A stretch of DNA of 64,000 bases. Origin: an uncultured Methanobrevibacter sp. (lineage in GTDB: Archaea; Methanobacteriota; Methanobacteria; Methanobacteriales; Methanobacteriaceae). Every line of letters begins with the position of its first letter. The stretch's first letter is position 1. Location: contig NZ_OMWD01000005.1 in the NCBI RefSeq assembly GCF_900314695.1, forward strand, positions 21,052-85,051. The letters run 5' to 3'. The notes beneath the pieces were generated by a model. The model was not told the DNA's origin. It searched no databases and was given only the letters and a program-made list of their open reading frames with translations. A program made the position numbers and the translations under genes. Positions 25,945 through 34,536 of this stretch are shown here, in pieces.

Positions 25945-27267
25945 ATGATTCTTAAGGTTAAAAATATTTCAGAAATTGGGGGTGTTGTAAAGGCTCCTCC
26001 TTCCAAAAGCTATTCTCACAGAGCAATAATACTGGCGGCACTGTCTAAAGGTACTTCTAAACTATATGATATGCTATACTCAGAAGACACTTTGGCTTCA
26101 ATAAGGGTTTGTAAAGCGTTAGGTGCTAAAATAAATAAAAATGATAATTATTTAGAAGTTACTGGAACTGGGGGAAAATTGCATAATTATTCTGAAAATC
26201 CAATTGATTTGGCAAATTCTGGAACTACGTTACGATTGATGACATCAGTCTCTGCTTTGAGTGATAATGAAGTTATATTGACTGGTGATGACTCTTTAAA
26301 GACTCGTCCAATGGGACTACTTATGAATGCTTTGGAACCTTTGGGAGTCAAAACTAAATCTTTAAATGATAATGACAAAGCGCCGATATTGATTAAACCA
26401 GGATATGGTGGTGGCGAAACTAATATTATGGGTAATGTTAGTTCACAGTTTATTTCATCAATTATTATATCTTCACCATTATCCAAAAATGGTGTAACAT
26501 TATATGTGTTGCCTGAATTTAAATCAAAGCCTTATGTAAATATGACTTTAGATATAATGAGAAAATTCGGTGTTAGAACACTAAGTGGATATTATCTAAA
26601 GCATGATGAATGCGATAAACAACATCAAGGTTGCAGAATTGATGAATTTAAGGTTAAAAAACAGTCTTATTTAGCTTGTGATTATACTGTAGAAGGTGAT
26701 TATTCATCAGCATCTTATCTTTTAGCTTTAATTGCCATAAATGGTGGAAAAGCCAAAATTAAGAACTTGTTTAGGGATTCAAAACAGGGTGATAAATACA
26801 TTTTGGAAATCCTGCAGAATATGGGTGCTACAATTATCCGTGGTGAGGATTATGTTGAAATTGCATCAAATGGTGATTTAAAAGCTATTGATGTTGATTT
26901 ATCAAATGCTCCTGATTTATTGATAACTGTGGCAGTACTTGCGGCAATGGCTCAAGGAACTACCAATATTACTGGTGTGGCTCATGCAAGAGTAAAGGAA
27001 ACTGATAGAATTGACACTACTTGCCGTGAACTTGAAAAACTGGGCTGTGTTCTTGAAGAGCATGAGGATGGAATGACCATAACTGGTGGCGTTGAATCAG
27101 GTGTTGTGGATTCTCATGGAGATCATCGTTTAGCTATGGCATTTTCATTAATCGGTCTCAAGCATGACATAAAGATTACTGATGGAGAAGTCTTTGATGT
27201 GTCTTTTCCTAATTTTATTGAAAGTATGGCTGAACTTGGATTTGAATTGGAGTTAGAAAATGAATAA
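25945..27267 (+). CDS. aroA: 3-phosphoshikimate 1-carboxyvinyltransferase (EPSP synthase)
   Basis: This 440-residue enzyme joins phosphoenolpyruvate to shikimate-3-phosphate, the sixth step of the shikimate pathway. Diagnostic stretches are APPSKSYSHRAIILAALS at the N-terminus, LANSGTTLRLM, GDDSLKTRPM, GNVSSQFISS and the C-terminal VKETDRI and DHRLAMAFSLIG. It overlaps nth by 8 bases. aroD, another gene of the pathway, is also in this window but 28 kb away. Confidence 0.96.
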   Translation: MILKVKNISEIGGVVKAPPSKSYSHRAIILAALSKGTSKLYDMLYSEDTLASIRVCKALGAKINKNDNYLEVTGTGGKLHNYSENPIDLANSGTTLRLMTSVSALSDNEVILTGDDSLKTRPMGLLMNALEPLGVKTKSLNDNDKAPILIKPGYGGGETNIMGNVSSQFISSIIISSPLSKNGVTLYVLPEFKSKPYVNMTLDIMRKFGVRTLSGYYLKHDECDKQHQGCRIDEFKVKKQSYLACDYTVEGDYSSASYLLALIAINGGKAKIKNLFRDSKQGDKYILEILQNMGATIIRGEDYVEIASNGDLKAIDVDLSNAPDLLITVAVLAAMAQGTTNITGVAHARVKETDRIDTTCRELEKLGCVLEEHEDGMTITGGVESGVVDSHGDHRLAMAFSLIGLKHDIKITDGEVFDVSFPNFIESMAELGFELELENE

Positions 27268-27889
27268 AGAGGAAAGGGTAATTGAACTTATCAATCAATT
27301 GGAAAATACTTTTGAGATTAGAACATTTTTGGACCATGACCCTTATAAGGTATTGGTCAGAACAATTTTATCCCAAAGAACAAGGGATGAAAATACAGAT
27401 CAAGCTACTAATAATCTATTTGAGAAGTATCCAGATATTTATGCAGTGGTTGATGCCCCAATTGATGACGTTAAAGAGTTAATAAGGCCGGCTGGATTTT
27501 ATAATGTTAAAGCTGCAAGGATACAGGAAGTTTCACAAATCTTGATTGACCAGTATGGTGGGGAAGTTCCGGATACTGTTGATGAGCTTGTTAAGCTTCC
27601 AGGTGTTGGTCGTAAAACAGCTAATTGTGTTATGGTTTTTGCCTTTGAACTTCCGGCAATTCCCGTTGACACTCATGTTCACAGAATATCTAATCGTTTG
27701 GGATTGGTTGACACAAAAGATCCTGAAGATACTGAAGTTGAATTATGCAAAATCGCTCCTGAGGATTTATGGATTAAACTGAATGATTTGATGGTTCAAT
27801 TTGGTCAAAATATCTGCAAGCCGATTGGTCCTCAGTGCGAGATTTGCCCCTGTACTGAAATCTGCGATTATTACAAATATAATATTTGA
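27260..27889 (+). CDS. nth: Endonuclease III
   Basis: This 209-residue DNA glycosylase/AP lyase removes oxidised pyrimidines. It has the helix-hairpin-helix (LPGVGRKTANCVMVFAF), the catalytic aspartate in IPVDTHVHRISNRLGL, the lysine in the second helix region (SQRTRDENT) and a C-terminal [4Fe-4S] cluster (CKPIGPQCEICPCTEIC). The start ATG lies inside the end of aroA, so translation is probably coupled, although the two functions are unrelated. Confidence 0.95.
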   Translation: MNKEERVIELINQLENTFEIRTFLDHDPYKVLVRTILSQRTRDENTDQATNNLFEKYPDIYAVVDAPIDDVKELIRPAGFYNVKAARIQEVSQILIDQYGGEVPDTVDELVKLPGVGRKTANCVMVFAFELPAIPVDTHVHRISNRLGLVDTKDPEDTEVELCKIAPEDLWIKLNDLMVQFGQNICKPIGPQCEICPCTEICDYYKYNI

Positions 27890-27911
27890 TTTTTTCAACT
27901 TATTTTTTTTA

Positions 27912-28034
27912 GTTATACCAAAACATTTATTAAGTAAAACAATGTTATATAACAATAGTTATAATAACATCTGTTATATAACTTCAAAATAACCCTTTTA
28001 ATATACCATTAAAAACAATTAATATAATAGGAGA
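27912..28034 (+). promoter_or_regulatory. cysK promoter with two ATAAC-N4-GTTAT operator copies
   Basis: A BRE/TATA-like segment (ACCAAAACATTTATTAAG, 27917-27934) is followed by ATAACAATAGTTAT (27949-27962) and ATAACATCTGTTAT (27964-27977), two inverted repeats one base apart. The same 15-base TACCAAAACATTTAT and the same palindrome occur ahead of metY. Binding downstream of the TATA box would block transcription, so repression when sulfur or cysteine is ample is a reasonable inference. Confidence 0.65.
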
Positions 28035-28043
28035 ATGAAAATT

Positions 28044-28991
28044 ATGGCAAATATACCAGAATTAAAAAGAGGAGTATTGGATAGCATTACTGATGCTATT
28101 GGAAACACTCCAATCGTAAGATTAAATAATTTAACCGAAGGATTAGAAGCAGAAGTTGACGTAAAAATTGAATCATTTAACCCAACAGGAAGTGTAAAAG
28201 ACCGTGTTGCAGTTGCAATGATTGAAGATGCAGAAGAAAAAGGTTCACTTAAACCTGGTGCAACCATAATTGAGCCAACCAGTGGAAACACAGGTATTGG
28301 TCTCGCATTTGCAGCGGCTGCAAAAGGTTATAAATTAATTTTAACCATGCCTGACACCATGTCTATTGAAAGAAGAAAGTTCCTAAGTGTTTTAGGGGCT
28401 GAACTTGTTTTAACTCCTGGTTCTGAAGGAATGGGTGGAGCTATTGCAAAAGCAAAAGAACTCAATGAAGAAACTGAAGGATCAATCATTTTAGGCCAAT
28501 TCGACAACCCTGCAAACGTTAAAATCCATGCTGAAACCACTGCTCAGGAAATCCTAAGGGACACTGAAGGCAAAGTTGACATTGTTATCGGCGGTGTAGG
28601 TACTGGAGGTACAATCACTGGAATTGGTAAAGTTTTAAAAGATGCTGTTCCAGGCGTAAAAATTGTTGCAGTTGAACCAAAAGATTCTCAAACTTTAGGA
28701 AAAGGAGAAAAAGGGCCTCACAAAATTCAGGGAATCGGTGCAGGATTTGTACCTTCAATCTATGATGCAAGCGTAATTGATGAAATAATTCCTGTTGAAA
28801 ATGAAGATGCTGGAAATACTTTACTTGCACTTGCTAAAGAGGAAGGTATATTTTCCGGTATTTCGTCTGGAGCTGCAACTTGGGCAGCATTGGATTTGGC
28901 TAAAAAAGAAGAAAATAAAGGTAAAAGGATAATTGCTATTTTACCGGATAACGGTGAAAGATATCTCTCTGTAGACTGGTTATTTGATTAA
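28044..28991 (+). CDS. cysK: Cysteine synthase (O-acetylserine sulfhydrylase)
   Basis: This 315-residue PLP enzyme makes cysteine from O-acetylserine and sulfide. The PLP lysine is Lys52 in NPTGSVKDRVAV; TSGNTG and the glycine loop GGVGTGGTITGIG bind the cofactor, and GIFSGISSGAATWAAL closes the site. I chose ATG 28044, nine bases after AGGAGA (28029-28034), over ATG 28035, which directly abuts the site. cysE follows after 59 bases. The promoter carries two copies of the ATAAC-N4-GTTAT palindrome. A bacterial-type cysteine route is not universal in methanogens and may have been acquired. Confidence 0.95.
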   Translation: MANIPELKRGVLDSITDAIGNTPIVRLNNLTEGLEAEVDVKIESFNPTGSVKDRVAVAMIEDAEEKGSLKPGATIIEPTSGNTGIGLAFAAAAKGYKLILTMPDTMSIERRKFLSVLGAELVLTPGSEGMGGAIAKAKELNEETEGSIILGQFDNPANVKIHAETTAQEILRDTEGKVDIVIGGVGTGGTITGIGKVLKDAVPGVKIVAVEPKDSQTLGKGEKGPHKIQGIGAGFVPSIYDASVIDEIIPVENEDAGNTLLALAKEEGIFSGISSGAATWAALDLAKKEENKGKRIIAILPDNGERYLSVDWLFD

Positions 28992-29050
28992 GAATAACTA
29001 TTTATACTATATGTTATATTATATAATATTATAAAATTTGGAGATTTCAA

Positions 29051-29755
29051 ATGTTCGATGGTTTAAGGAGTGAAATTCAAGCTGTTAAAGATAAAGACCC
29101 TGCAGCACGTTCTACATTGGAAATATTTTTGTGCTATCCAGGTTTTTATGCCTTGATATTTCATAGAGTAAGTCACTGGTTATGGAACCACTCCCTTAAA
29201 CTTCTTGCCCGTATGAATTCCAATTTGGCCAGATTCATTACTGGAATTGAAATTCATCCTGGAGCAACATTTGGAAAAAGAGTTTTCATTGACCATGGAA
29301 TGGGTGTTGTTGTTGGTGAAACAGCTATTGTTGGTGATGATGTATTAATCTATCAGGGAGTAATCCTTGGTGGTACTAGTACTGAAAAAACAAAGAGACA
29401 TCCTACCATTGAAGATGGAGTGATTATTGGAGCCGGTGCTAAAGTAATGGGTAACATTACTATTGGAAAATATTCTAAAATCGGTACTGGTGCAGTCGTT
29501 TTGAAGGATGTTCCTCCAGAATCCACATGTGTGGGAGTTCCAGGTCGCATAGTCAAGCATAAAGGTGTACGCAAGAAAGTTGACCTTGACCACGATAAAC
29601 TTCCAGACCCTGTTGCTGATGCATTGAGGACACTTGAAAAGCATCTTCAAGACAATGATAAACGCTTTGAGATTTTATTTGAAAAACATGGAATTTGTTT
29701 AACTGAAGATATCAGAGATGAACAAGAAGATCTCGAGGATCTGTTTAAAAAATAG
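29051..29755 (+). CDS. cysE: Serine O-acetyltransferase
   Basis: This 234-residue enzyme acetylates serine with acetyl-CoA to supply CysK. It has the N-terminal helical region (YPGFYALIFHRVSHWLW), left-handed beta-helix hexapeptide repeats (GATFGKRVFIDHGMGVVVGE, with the catalytic Asp-His), and the LGGTSTEKTKRHPTIEDGVIIGAGAKVMGN block. The C-terminal extension beyond the helix is acidic (DEQEDLEDLFKK), longer than in minimal forms. It lies between cysK and the HTH regulator, in a likely operon with both. Confidence 0.95.
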   Translation: MFDGLRSEIQAVKDKDPAARSTLEIFLCYPGFYALIFHRVSHWLWNHSLKLLARMNSNLARFITGIEIHPGATFGKRVFIDHGMGVVVGETAIVGDDVLIYQGVILGGTSTEKTKRHPTIEDGVIIGAGAKVMGNITIGKYSKIGTGAVVLKDVPPESTCVGVPGRIVKHKGVRKKVDLDHDKLPDPVADALRTLEKHLQDNDKRFEILFEKHGICLTEDIRDEQEDLEDLFKK

Positions 29756-29766
29756 AAGGGATTTTT

Positions 29767-30147
29767 ATGAAACCACCTTGTGAAATTGTAGTATGGTATG
29801 TAATACCGGCAATTAGATCTGAACTAGCAAAAGAACTTTTAAACTTAGGAATGAAACAAAAGGATGTTTCTGAGCTTATGGACATAACCCAACCTGCAGT
29901 ATCTCAATATATTACTGATAAGAGAGGTAGTGGAATTAAGCTTGATGATAATGTAAGGAGCATGATTCATGAATTTGCTCGTGAATTATCTGAAGGTGAA
30001 GCTACCAAAGCAGATTTAATTCCAAGAACCTGTAAAATTTGTAAAAACGTGAGAACTATTGATGTATTGGAACAACTTGACATTGATAAATCTGAACTTG
30101 GTGATGATTGTAAAAGTTGTATTGGTTCCGAACTTGAAGCTAAGTAA
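29767..30147 (+). CDS. HTH transcriptional regulator with paired C-x-x-C motifs
   Basis: This 126-residue protein has an XRE-like helix-turn-helix (KQKDVSELMDITQPAVSQYI, residues about 35-55) and a C-terminal segment with CKIC and CKSC pairs about 30 residues apart, plus an early cysteine. The cysteines could bind a metal or an Fe-S cluster and sense sulfur or redox state. The gene follows cysE by 11 bases and precedes tRNA-Cys and cysS. It is therefore the best local candidate to bind the ATAAC-N4-GTTAT sites at cysK and metY; that link is inference. AAGGGA lies upstream of the ATG. Confidence 0.8.
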   Translation: MKPPCEIVVWYVIPAIRSELAKELLNLGMKQKDVSELMDITQPAVSQYITDKRGSGIKLDDNVRSMIHEFARELSEGEATKADLIPRTCKICKNVRTIDVLEQLDIDKSELGDDCKSCIGSELEAK

Positions 30148-30171
30148 ATTTGTAAAATATTGGAAAAAATA

Positions 30172-30188
30172 GTAAACTTTATAAACTA
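30172..30188 (+). promoter_or_regulatory. Promoter of tRNA-Cys
   Basis: AAACTTTATAAACTATT holds a strong archaeal box A (CTTTATAAA) about 40 bases before the tRNA, consistent with separate high-level transcription of the tRNA and possibly of cysS behind it. Confidence 0.55.
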
Positions 30189-30225
30189 TTAATTACCAAT
30201 ATTTTATTATCCTATTAATTTTAGT

Positions 30226-30297
30226 GGCAAGTTTACCGAGTGGCTTAGGTGTGTGGCTGCAGACCATAATACGGGGGTTCAAGTCCCTCACTTGCCT
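30226..30297 (+). tRNA. tRNA-Cys (anticodon GCA)
   Basis: The acceptor arms GGCAAGT (30226-30232) and ACTTGCC (30290-30296) pair over seven bases, with discriminator T at 30297, the U73 identity base of tRNA-Cys. The anticodon arm is TGTGG-CTGCAGA-CCATA with anticodon GCA, and the T arm contains GGTTCAAGTCC. CCA is not encoded. It lies 32 bases before cysS, the gene for its own synthetase. Confidence 0.95.
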
Positions 30298-30329
30298 TTT
30301 ACAATTACTATTTTTTTGAGGTTATTTTT

Positions 30330-31676
30330 ATGGACGTCTATTCAACTTTAACTCGCAGTAAAGAGGATTTTGTAACTATTAATAAAAACAGAGTTAACTT
30401 ATTTGTATGCGGTCCAACTGTTTATGATGATGCACACATTGGACATGGAAGGACATACATTTCTTTTGATACAATTAAAAGATATTTGGAATACAGTGGA
30501 TATGCAGTATTTTACATTCAAAACATTACTGACATTGATGATAAGATTATTAACAGATCAAAAGAAAGTGGAATTCCGGCACATGAGTTAGCCAGAAAAT
30601 TTGAAAGAAGATATATTGAAGACATGAACAAATTAAATGTCAACGGTGTTAATTTATTTGCAAGAGCAACTGATCATGTTGATGAAATATTGGATCAAAT
30701 TCAAAGATTGATTGATAAAGGATTCGCTTATGAAACCGAAGATGGGGTTTACTTTGAAATTGAAAAATTCCCTGAATTTGGTAAATTATCCAACAGAAAT
30801 ATTGAAGAGCTGGAATCTCACAGAGATTTGGCAGATACAACCAAGAAAAATCCGCAGGACTTTGCGCTTTGGAAAAAACGTGAAGGTGTAGATGAACCTA
30901 CCTGGCCGTCCCCATGGGGTGACGGAAGACCTGGATGGCACATTGAAGATACAGCAATTACTGAATACTACTTTGGACCACAGTATGATGCACACGGCGG
31001 AGGTCTTGACTTGATTTTCCCACACCACGAAGCTGAAATTACTCAAATGGAAGCTGTAAGTGGAAAAGCACCTATGGTAAAGTTCTGGTTGCATACTGGA
31101 TTTTTAAACGTTAATGGAGAAAAAATGTCAAAATCACTCAATAACTTCATTACTATCCGTGAATTATTGAAAGACTATGCTCCTGAAACATTCAGATTCT
31201 TCGTACTTTCAACCCACTACAGAAGTCCAATTGACTTTTCAAAGGATTCACTTCACCAATCTGAAAAAAGTTTGGACAGAATCAGGAAATACTATGAGCT
31301 TTTAGATGTTGAAGTGGGAGATGAATCTTATGAATCAGATGTGTTGGCTCATCACAAGAAAGAATTCTTTGACAGCATGGACGATGACTTTAATACTCCA
31401 AAAGCTATTGCATCAATCTTTGGTTTAATCAATGATACCAAAAACGAGTTAGACTCATTATCAGATGATGATAAGAAAGCTATTAAATCATTCCTTGATG
31501 ATGCTGCACATATTTTTGGTGTAAGCTTCGAACTTGAAGATGTAAATGCCGGATCTGATGATTTGCTTGATTTGATTTCAGAAGTAAGATCAGAACTAAG
31601 GGCTAATAAGCAATATGATTTATCTGATAAAATTCGTGACAGTTTACAATCTTTAGGCTATGAAATTAATGATTAA
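30330..31676 (+). CDS. cysS: Cysteinyl-tRNA synthetase
   Basis: This 448-residue class I synthetase charges tRNA-Cys. It has the zinc cysteine and HIGH-type motif in FVCGPTVYDDAHIGHGRTYI, the zinc-binding GWHIEDTA and FPHHEAE segments, the KMSKS loop (GEKMSKSLNNF) and a helical C-terminal anticodon domain. Many methanogens lack CysS and charge tRNA-Cys through phosphoserine (SepRS/SepCysS); the presence of cysS next to tRNA-Cys, cysK and cysE shows the direct route here. Whether SepRS/SepCysS also occurs cannot be seen. A terminator hairpin overlaps the stop. Confidence 0.96.
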   Translation: MDVYSTLTRSKEDFVTINKNRVNLFVCGPTVYDDAHIGHGRTYISFDTIKRYLEYSGYAVFYIQNITDIDDKIINRSKESGIPAHELARKFERRYIEDMNKLNVNGVNLFARATDHVDEILDQIQRLIDKGFAYETEDGVYFEIEKFPEFGKLSNRNIEELESHRDLADTTKKNPQDFALWKKREGVDEPTWPSPWGDGRPGWHIEDTAITEYYFGPQYDAHGGGLDLIFPHHEAEITQMEAVSGKAPMVKFWLHTGFLNVNGEKMSKSLNNFITIRELLKDYAPETFRFFVLSTHYRSPIDFSKDSLHQSEKSLDRIRKYYELLDVEVGDESYESDVLAHHKKEFFDSMDDDFNTPKAIASIFGLINDTKNELDSLSDDDKKAIKSFLDDAAHIFGVSFELEDVNAGSDDLLDLISEVRSELRANKQYDLSDKIRDSLQSLGYEIND

Positions 31677-31693
31677 GGAGATTTTTTCTCCTT
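31675..31693 (+). terminator. Intrinsic-type terminator after cysS
   Basis: AAGGAGA (31675-31681) pairs with TCTCCTT (31687-31693) around a five-T loop and runs into a T tract. The stem begins in the cysS stop codon. Confidence 0.75.
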
Positions 31694-31786
31694 TTTTTTC
31701 AAAACATGATGTAAATTATTTTTAACATTTCAGAACAATATTTTTTTTGTTTTGACTATTTTATTGGTTATAATAATAGTAAATGT

Positions 31787-32929
31787 TTAATTGATATTAA
31801 TTAGCACATATTCGCATTTTGCTTCGTTTCTCATAGGCCATCCCCATCCAGTTAAACCGGACGATACAATTTGTTTCATGTCTTTAATTTCATACTCTCC
31901 ATAGTTTAAACGGCCTGATAAATCATATATCATTCCATAAGGAAATACTTGTCCACCATGTGTATGACCTGAAAGTTGCAAATCAACACCTTCTTGAGCG
32001 TTCTCTTCATATTCAACAGGTTGGTGGTCCAATACTACAATATATTTCGATAAATCACTTTCATTAAGAATTTCATTCACATCAGTTCTATTGATTGAAT
32101 CTTCCCATTCAGCATCACTTCTTCCAACTAAAACAAAGTCATTATTGATAGTGATTTTATCATCATTCAATATTTTAATTCTATTTTTCTCAATGGATTG
32201 ATTTAGGTCACTATCGGTGAATGTCCTATTTCCATTTTCATAGTCTGAAGTATATGGTTGCCTATCATGGTTTCCAAAGATGTAATATGTTCCATATGTT
32301 GAATTGATTTTTCCTAATTCTTCGAATATTTCTTGCATACTGTCTTTCGTAGTTCTTTCATCAACAATGTCTCCCCCTAAAAGAACAATATCTGGTTTTA
32401 AATTATTCATTTTTAAAATGCTGTCTTTCACTAATTGGGTATTCTGCACAGTTCCATAATGAACATCACTAATGAAAAGAATAGAATAAGATTTATTGTC
32501 AATTTTATCTGTTGTTAAGTTATACTCGGTTAGTTCAATATGGTTCATTCCATAAACACTACCAAGAATAATGATGGTAAAAATAATAATGGCAAGTAAT
32601 CCTTTTTTATGAATTATTGGAATGAAATTTAGGTGTTTTTCTTTAATCAAATATTTTTGAATTATTCTTATTAAATCAGCTATTAAAGATGAAATAAACA
32701 AATAGAATATCAATATTGCACCCATTGACCATATGTTTAAGCAAAATAGAAATGATAAAATTGCGATTATACTACTTATTATGATTTGTTTGTTTTTTGA
32801 TAAATTGGAATCATTGAGAGCATATTTCACTCTGAAAAGTGTGTATATTCCAATTAAAATGCCTAAAATTATTCCCATAACTATATATTCTGGGAAAAAT
32901 CCTAATGTAAAGAAGTGGATGAGATTCAT
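31787..32929 (-). CDS. Membrane-anchored metallophosphoesterase (YkuE-like)
   Basis: This 380-residue protein has four N-terminal membrane helices (about 1-125) and an outward-facing or cytosolic calcineurin-like phosphoesterase domain. The metal-binding motifs are all present: ILFISDVHYG, VLLGGDIVDE, YYIFGNHDRQ and LSGHTHGGQVFP. Related YkuE-type enzymes act on phospholipid-linked or other phosphoesters; the substrate here is unknown. The gene is isolated on the minus strand between cysS and metY and divergent from metY, so it may share the metY control region. Confidence 0.88.
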   Translation of the reverse strand: MNLIHFFTLGFFPEYIVMGIILGILIGIYTLFRVKYALNDSNLSKNKQIIISSIIAILSFLFCLNIWSMGAILIFYLFISSLIADLIRIIQKYLIKEKHLNFIPIIHKKGLLAIIIFTIIILGSVYGMNHIELTEYNLTTDKIDNKSYSILFISDVHYGTVQNTQLVKDSILKMNNLKPDIVLLGGDIVDERTTKDSMQEIFEELGKINSTYGTYYIFGNHDRQPYTSDYENGNRTFTDSDLNQSIEKNRIKILNDDKITINNDFVLVGRSDAEWEDSINRTDVNEILNESDLSKYIVVLDHQPVEYEENAQEGVDLQLSGHTHGGQVFPYGMIYDLSGRLNYGEYEIKDMKQIVSSGLTGWGWPMRNEAKCEYVLININ

Positions 32930-32995
32930 AATATTAAGTATGATTAATGTAATTTTATAATTTTTTATTTATGAAATTGTTAAAATCAAAAAAAT

Positions 32996-33129
32996 ATAAC
33001 AATGTTTATATAGTAAAATAACATATGTTATAATTGTATAACATAAGTTATAATTTATTTTTTAGGTTTACCAAAACATTTATATATGAATAATAACAAT
33101 TGTTATATAGTAAATATAACACGTGATAT
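32996..33129 (+). promoter_or_regulatory. metY control region with up to five ATAAC-N4-GTTAT palindromes
   Basis: Perfect palindromes ATAACATATGTTAT (33018-33031) and ATAACAATTGTTAT (33093-33106), a near copy ATAACATAAGTTAT (33038-33051), and weaker copies at 32996-33009 and 33116-33129 flank a BRE/TATA segment (ACCAAAACATTTATATATG, 33070-33088). Two sites at cysK have the same form and the same position just after the TATA box. This is a shared cis-regulatory array for sulfur amino acid genes. The regulator is not proven. Confidence 0.7.
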
Positions 33130-33164
33130 ATTTTACTCAAATTAAATTATAAAGGTGATTATTA

Positions 33165-34460
33165 ATGACAAATAAAAATTATGGATTAGCAACATTAGGT
33201 GTACGTGCAGGACAAACTCCAGACCCCGTAACTGGGGCACAAGCAGTTCCAATTTTCCAAACTACTTCATATGTATTTAAAGACTCAGATGAGGCTGCAA
33301 GAAGATTCGCCCTTCAAGAATTTGGACAAATTTATTCCAGATTAACAAACCCTACCAGTGATGTATTTGAAGCAAGAATTGCTGCTATCGAAGGTGGTAA
33401 TTCAGGTATTTCAACATCAAGTGGTCTTGCAGCAATTTCATATGCAATATTGAATGTAACAGAACCTGGAGACAACATTGTATCTGCAGACAACCTTTAC
33501 GGTGGAACATACCAATTATTTAATTATACTTTTAAAGACTTGGCAAGAGAAGTTAAATTTGTTAATTCACAAGACTTACAGGCTTTTGAAGATGCAATTG
33601 ATGAAAAAACAAGAGCAATTTATGTTGAATCAATTGGAAACCCAAAATTGGATGTACCTGACTTTGAAGCATTGGCAGAAATTGCACATTCACATGACAT
33701 CCCGTTAATTGTAGATAATACTGTTGGTGTAGGACTTGTCAGACCATTGGAACATGGTGCTGATGTCATTGCTGCTTCAGCAACCAAATATGTTGGAGGT
33801 CATGGTACTGCTGTTGGAGGTTACATCGTTGATTCTGGTAAATTCAATTGGGGAAATGGTAAATTTAACAATTTCACAAAACCTGATCCAAGTTACCATG
33901 GTATTGTATTCTGGGATTCATTCGGAGATGTTCCTGAACTTGGAAACCTTGCATTTACTGTAAGAATAAGAGCAAGACTCTTAAGGGATCTCGGAGCAAC
34001 TCAAGCACCAGTACACAGTTTCATATTCTTGCAAGGACTTGAAAGTTTAGATGTTAGAGTAAAAAGACACTCTGAAAATGCTTTAAAAGTAGCTAAATTT
34101 TTAGAATCACATCCTAAAGTCAAATGGGTAAATTATCCGGGTCTTGAATCACACCCAACATATGAAATCAACAAAAAATACTTGAAAGACAATTTTGCAG
34201 GTATTTTAGGTTTTGGTGTTGAAGGTGGAGAAGAAGCCGGAAGAAAAGTAATTGAAAAATTGGAATTATTCTCAATTCTTGCAAACATTGGGGATGCAAA
34301 AAGTTTAGCAATTCACCCTGCAAGTACTACCCATCAACAATTGACTCCTGAAGAACAAGAAGCAACAGGTGTAACACCAGACTTTATCAGACTTTCCATC
34401 GGTTTGGAAGATGTTGATGATTTAATTGCAGATTTAAGTCAAGCGTTAGATAGTATCTAG
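33165..34460 (+). CDS. metY: O-acetylhomoserine aminocarboxypropyltransferase (sulfhydrylase)
   Basis: This 431-residue PLP enzyme of the Cys/Met metabolism family probably makes homocysteine from O-acetylhomoserine and sulfide. Motifs are YSRLTNPTSDVFEARIAAIE, the PLP aspartate in IVDNTVG, the PLP lysine Lys208 in SATKYVGGHG and the C-terminal IHPASTTHQQLTPEEQ. Length and the GHGTAVGG loop fit MetY rather than gamma-synthase. GGTGAT precedes the ATG. Five operator-like palindromes lie upstream. It is followed by nifS after a hairpin. Confidence 0.92.
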   Translation: MTNKNYGLATLGVRAGQTPDPVTGAQAVPIFQTTSYVFKDSDEAARRFALQEFGQIYSRLTNPTSDVFEARIAAIEGGNSGISTSSGLAAISYAILNVTEPGDNIVSADNLYGGTYQLFNYTFKDLAREVKFVNSQDLQAFEDAIDEKTRAIYVESIGNPKLDVPDFEALAEIAHSHDIPLIVDNTVGVGLVRPLEHGADVIAASATKYVGGHGTAVGGYIVDSGKFNWGNGKFNNFTKPDPSYHGIVFWDSFGDVPELGNLAFTVRIRARLLRDLGATQAPVHSFIFLQGLESLDVRVKRHSENALKVAKFLESHPKVKWVNYPGLESHPTYEINKKYLKDNFAGILGFGVEGGEEAGRKVIEKLELFSILANIGDAKSLAIHPASTTHQQLTPEEQEATGVTPDFIRLSIGLEDVDDLIADLSQALDSI

Positions 34461-34471
34461 TTACTATCTAA
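34446..34471 (+). terminator. Hairpin across the metY stop codon
   Basis: TTAGATAGTA (34446-34455) and TACTATCTAA (34462-34471) pair over ten bases around a six-base loop that includes the metY stop. No T run follows, so it may be a partial terminator or RNA-processing or stability element rather than a full stop between metY and nifS. Confidence 0.4.
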
Positions 34472-34536
34472 TCACTTAAAACATATATACTTAAAAATTT
34501 TTATTTATTAAAAAAAGACAATTGGGAGATAATGAA

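Noticed and set aside
28992..29050. Additional ATAAC-N4-GTTAT operator ahead of cysE
   Set aside because: Only separated half sites (ATAACT and TGTTAT 13 bases apart) are present, not the compact palindrome seen at cysK and metY.
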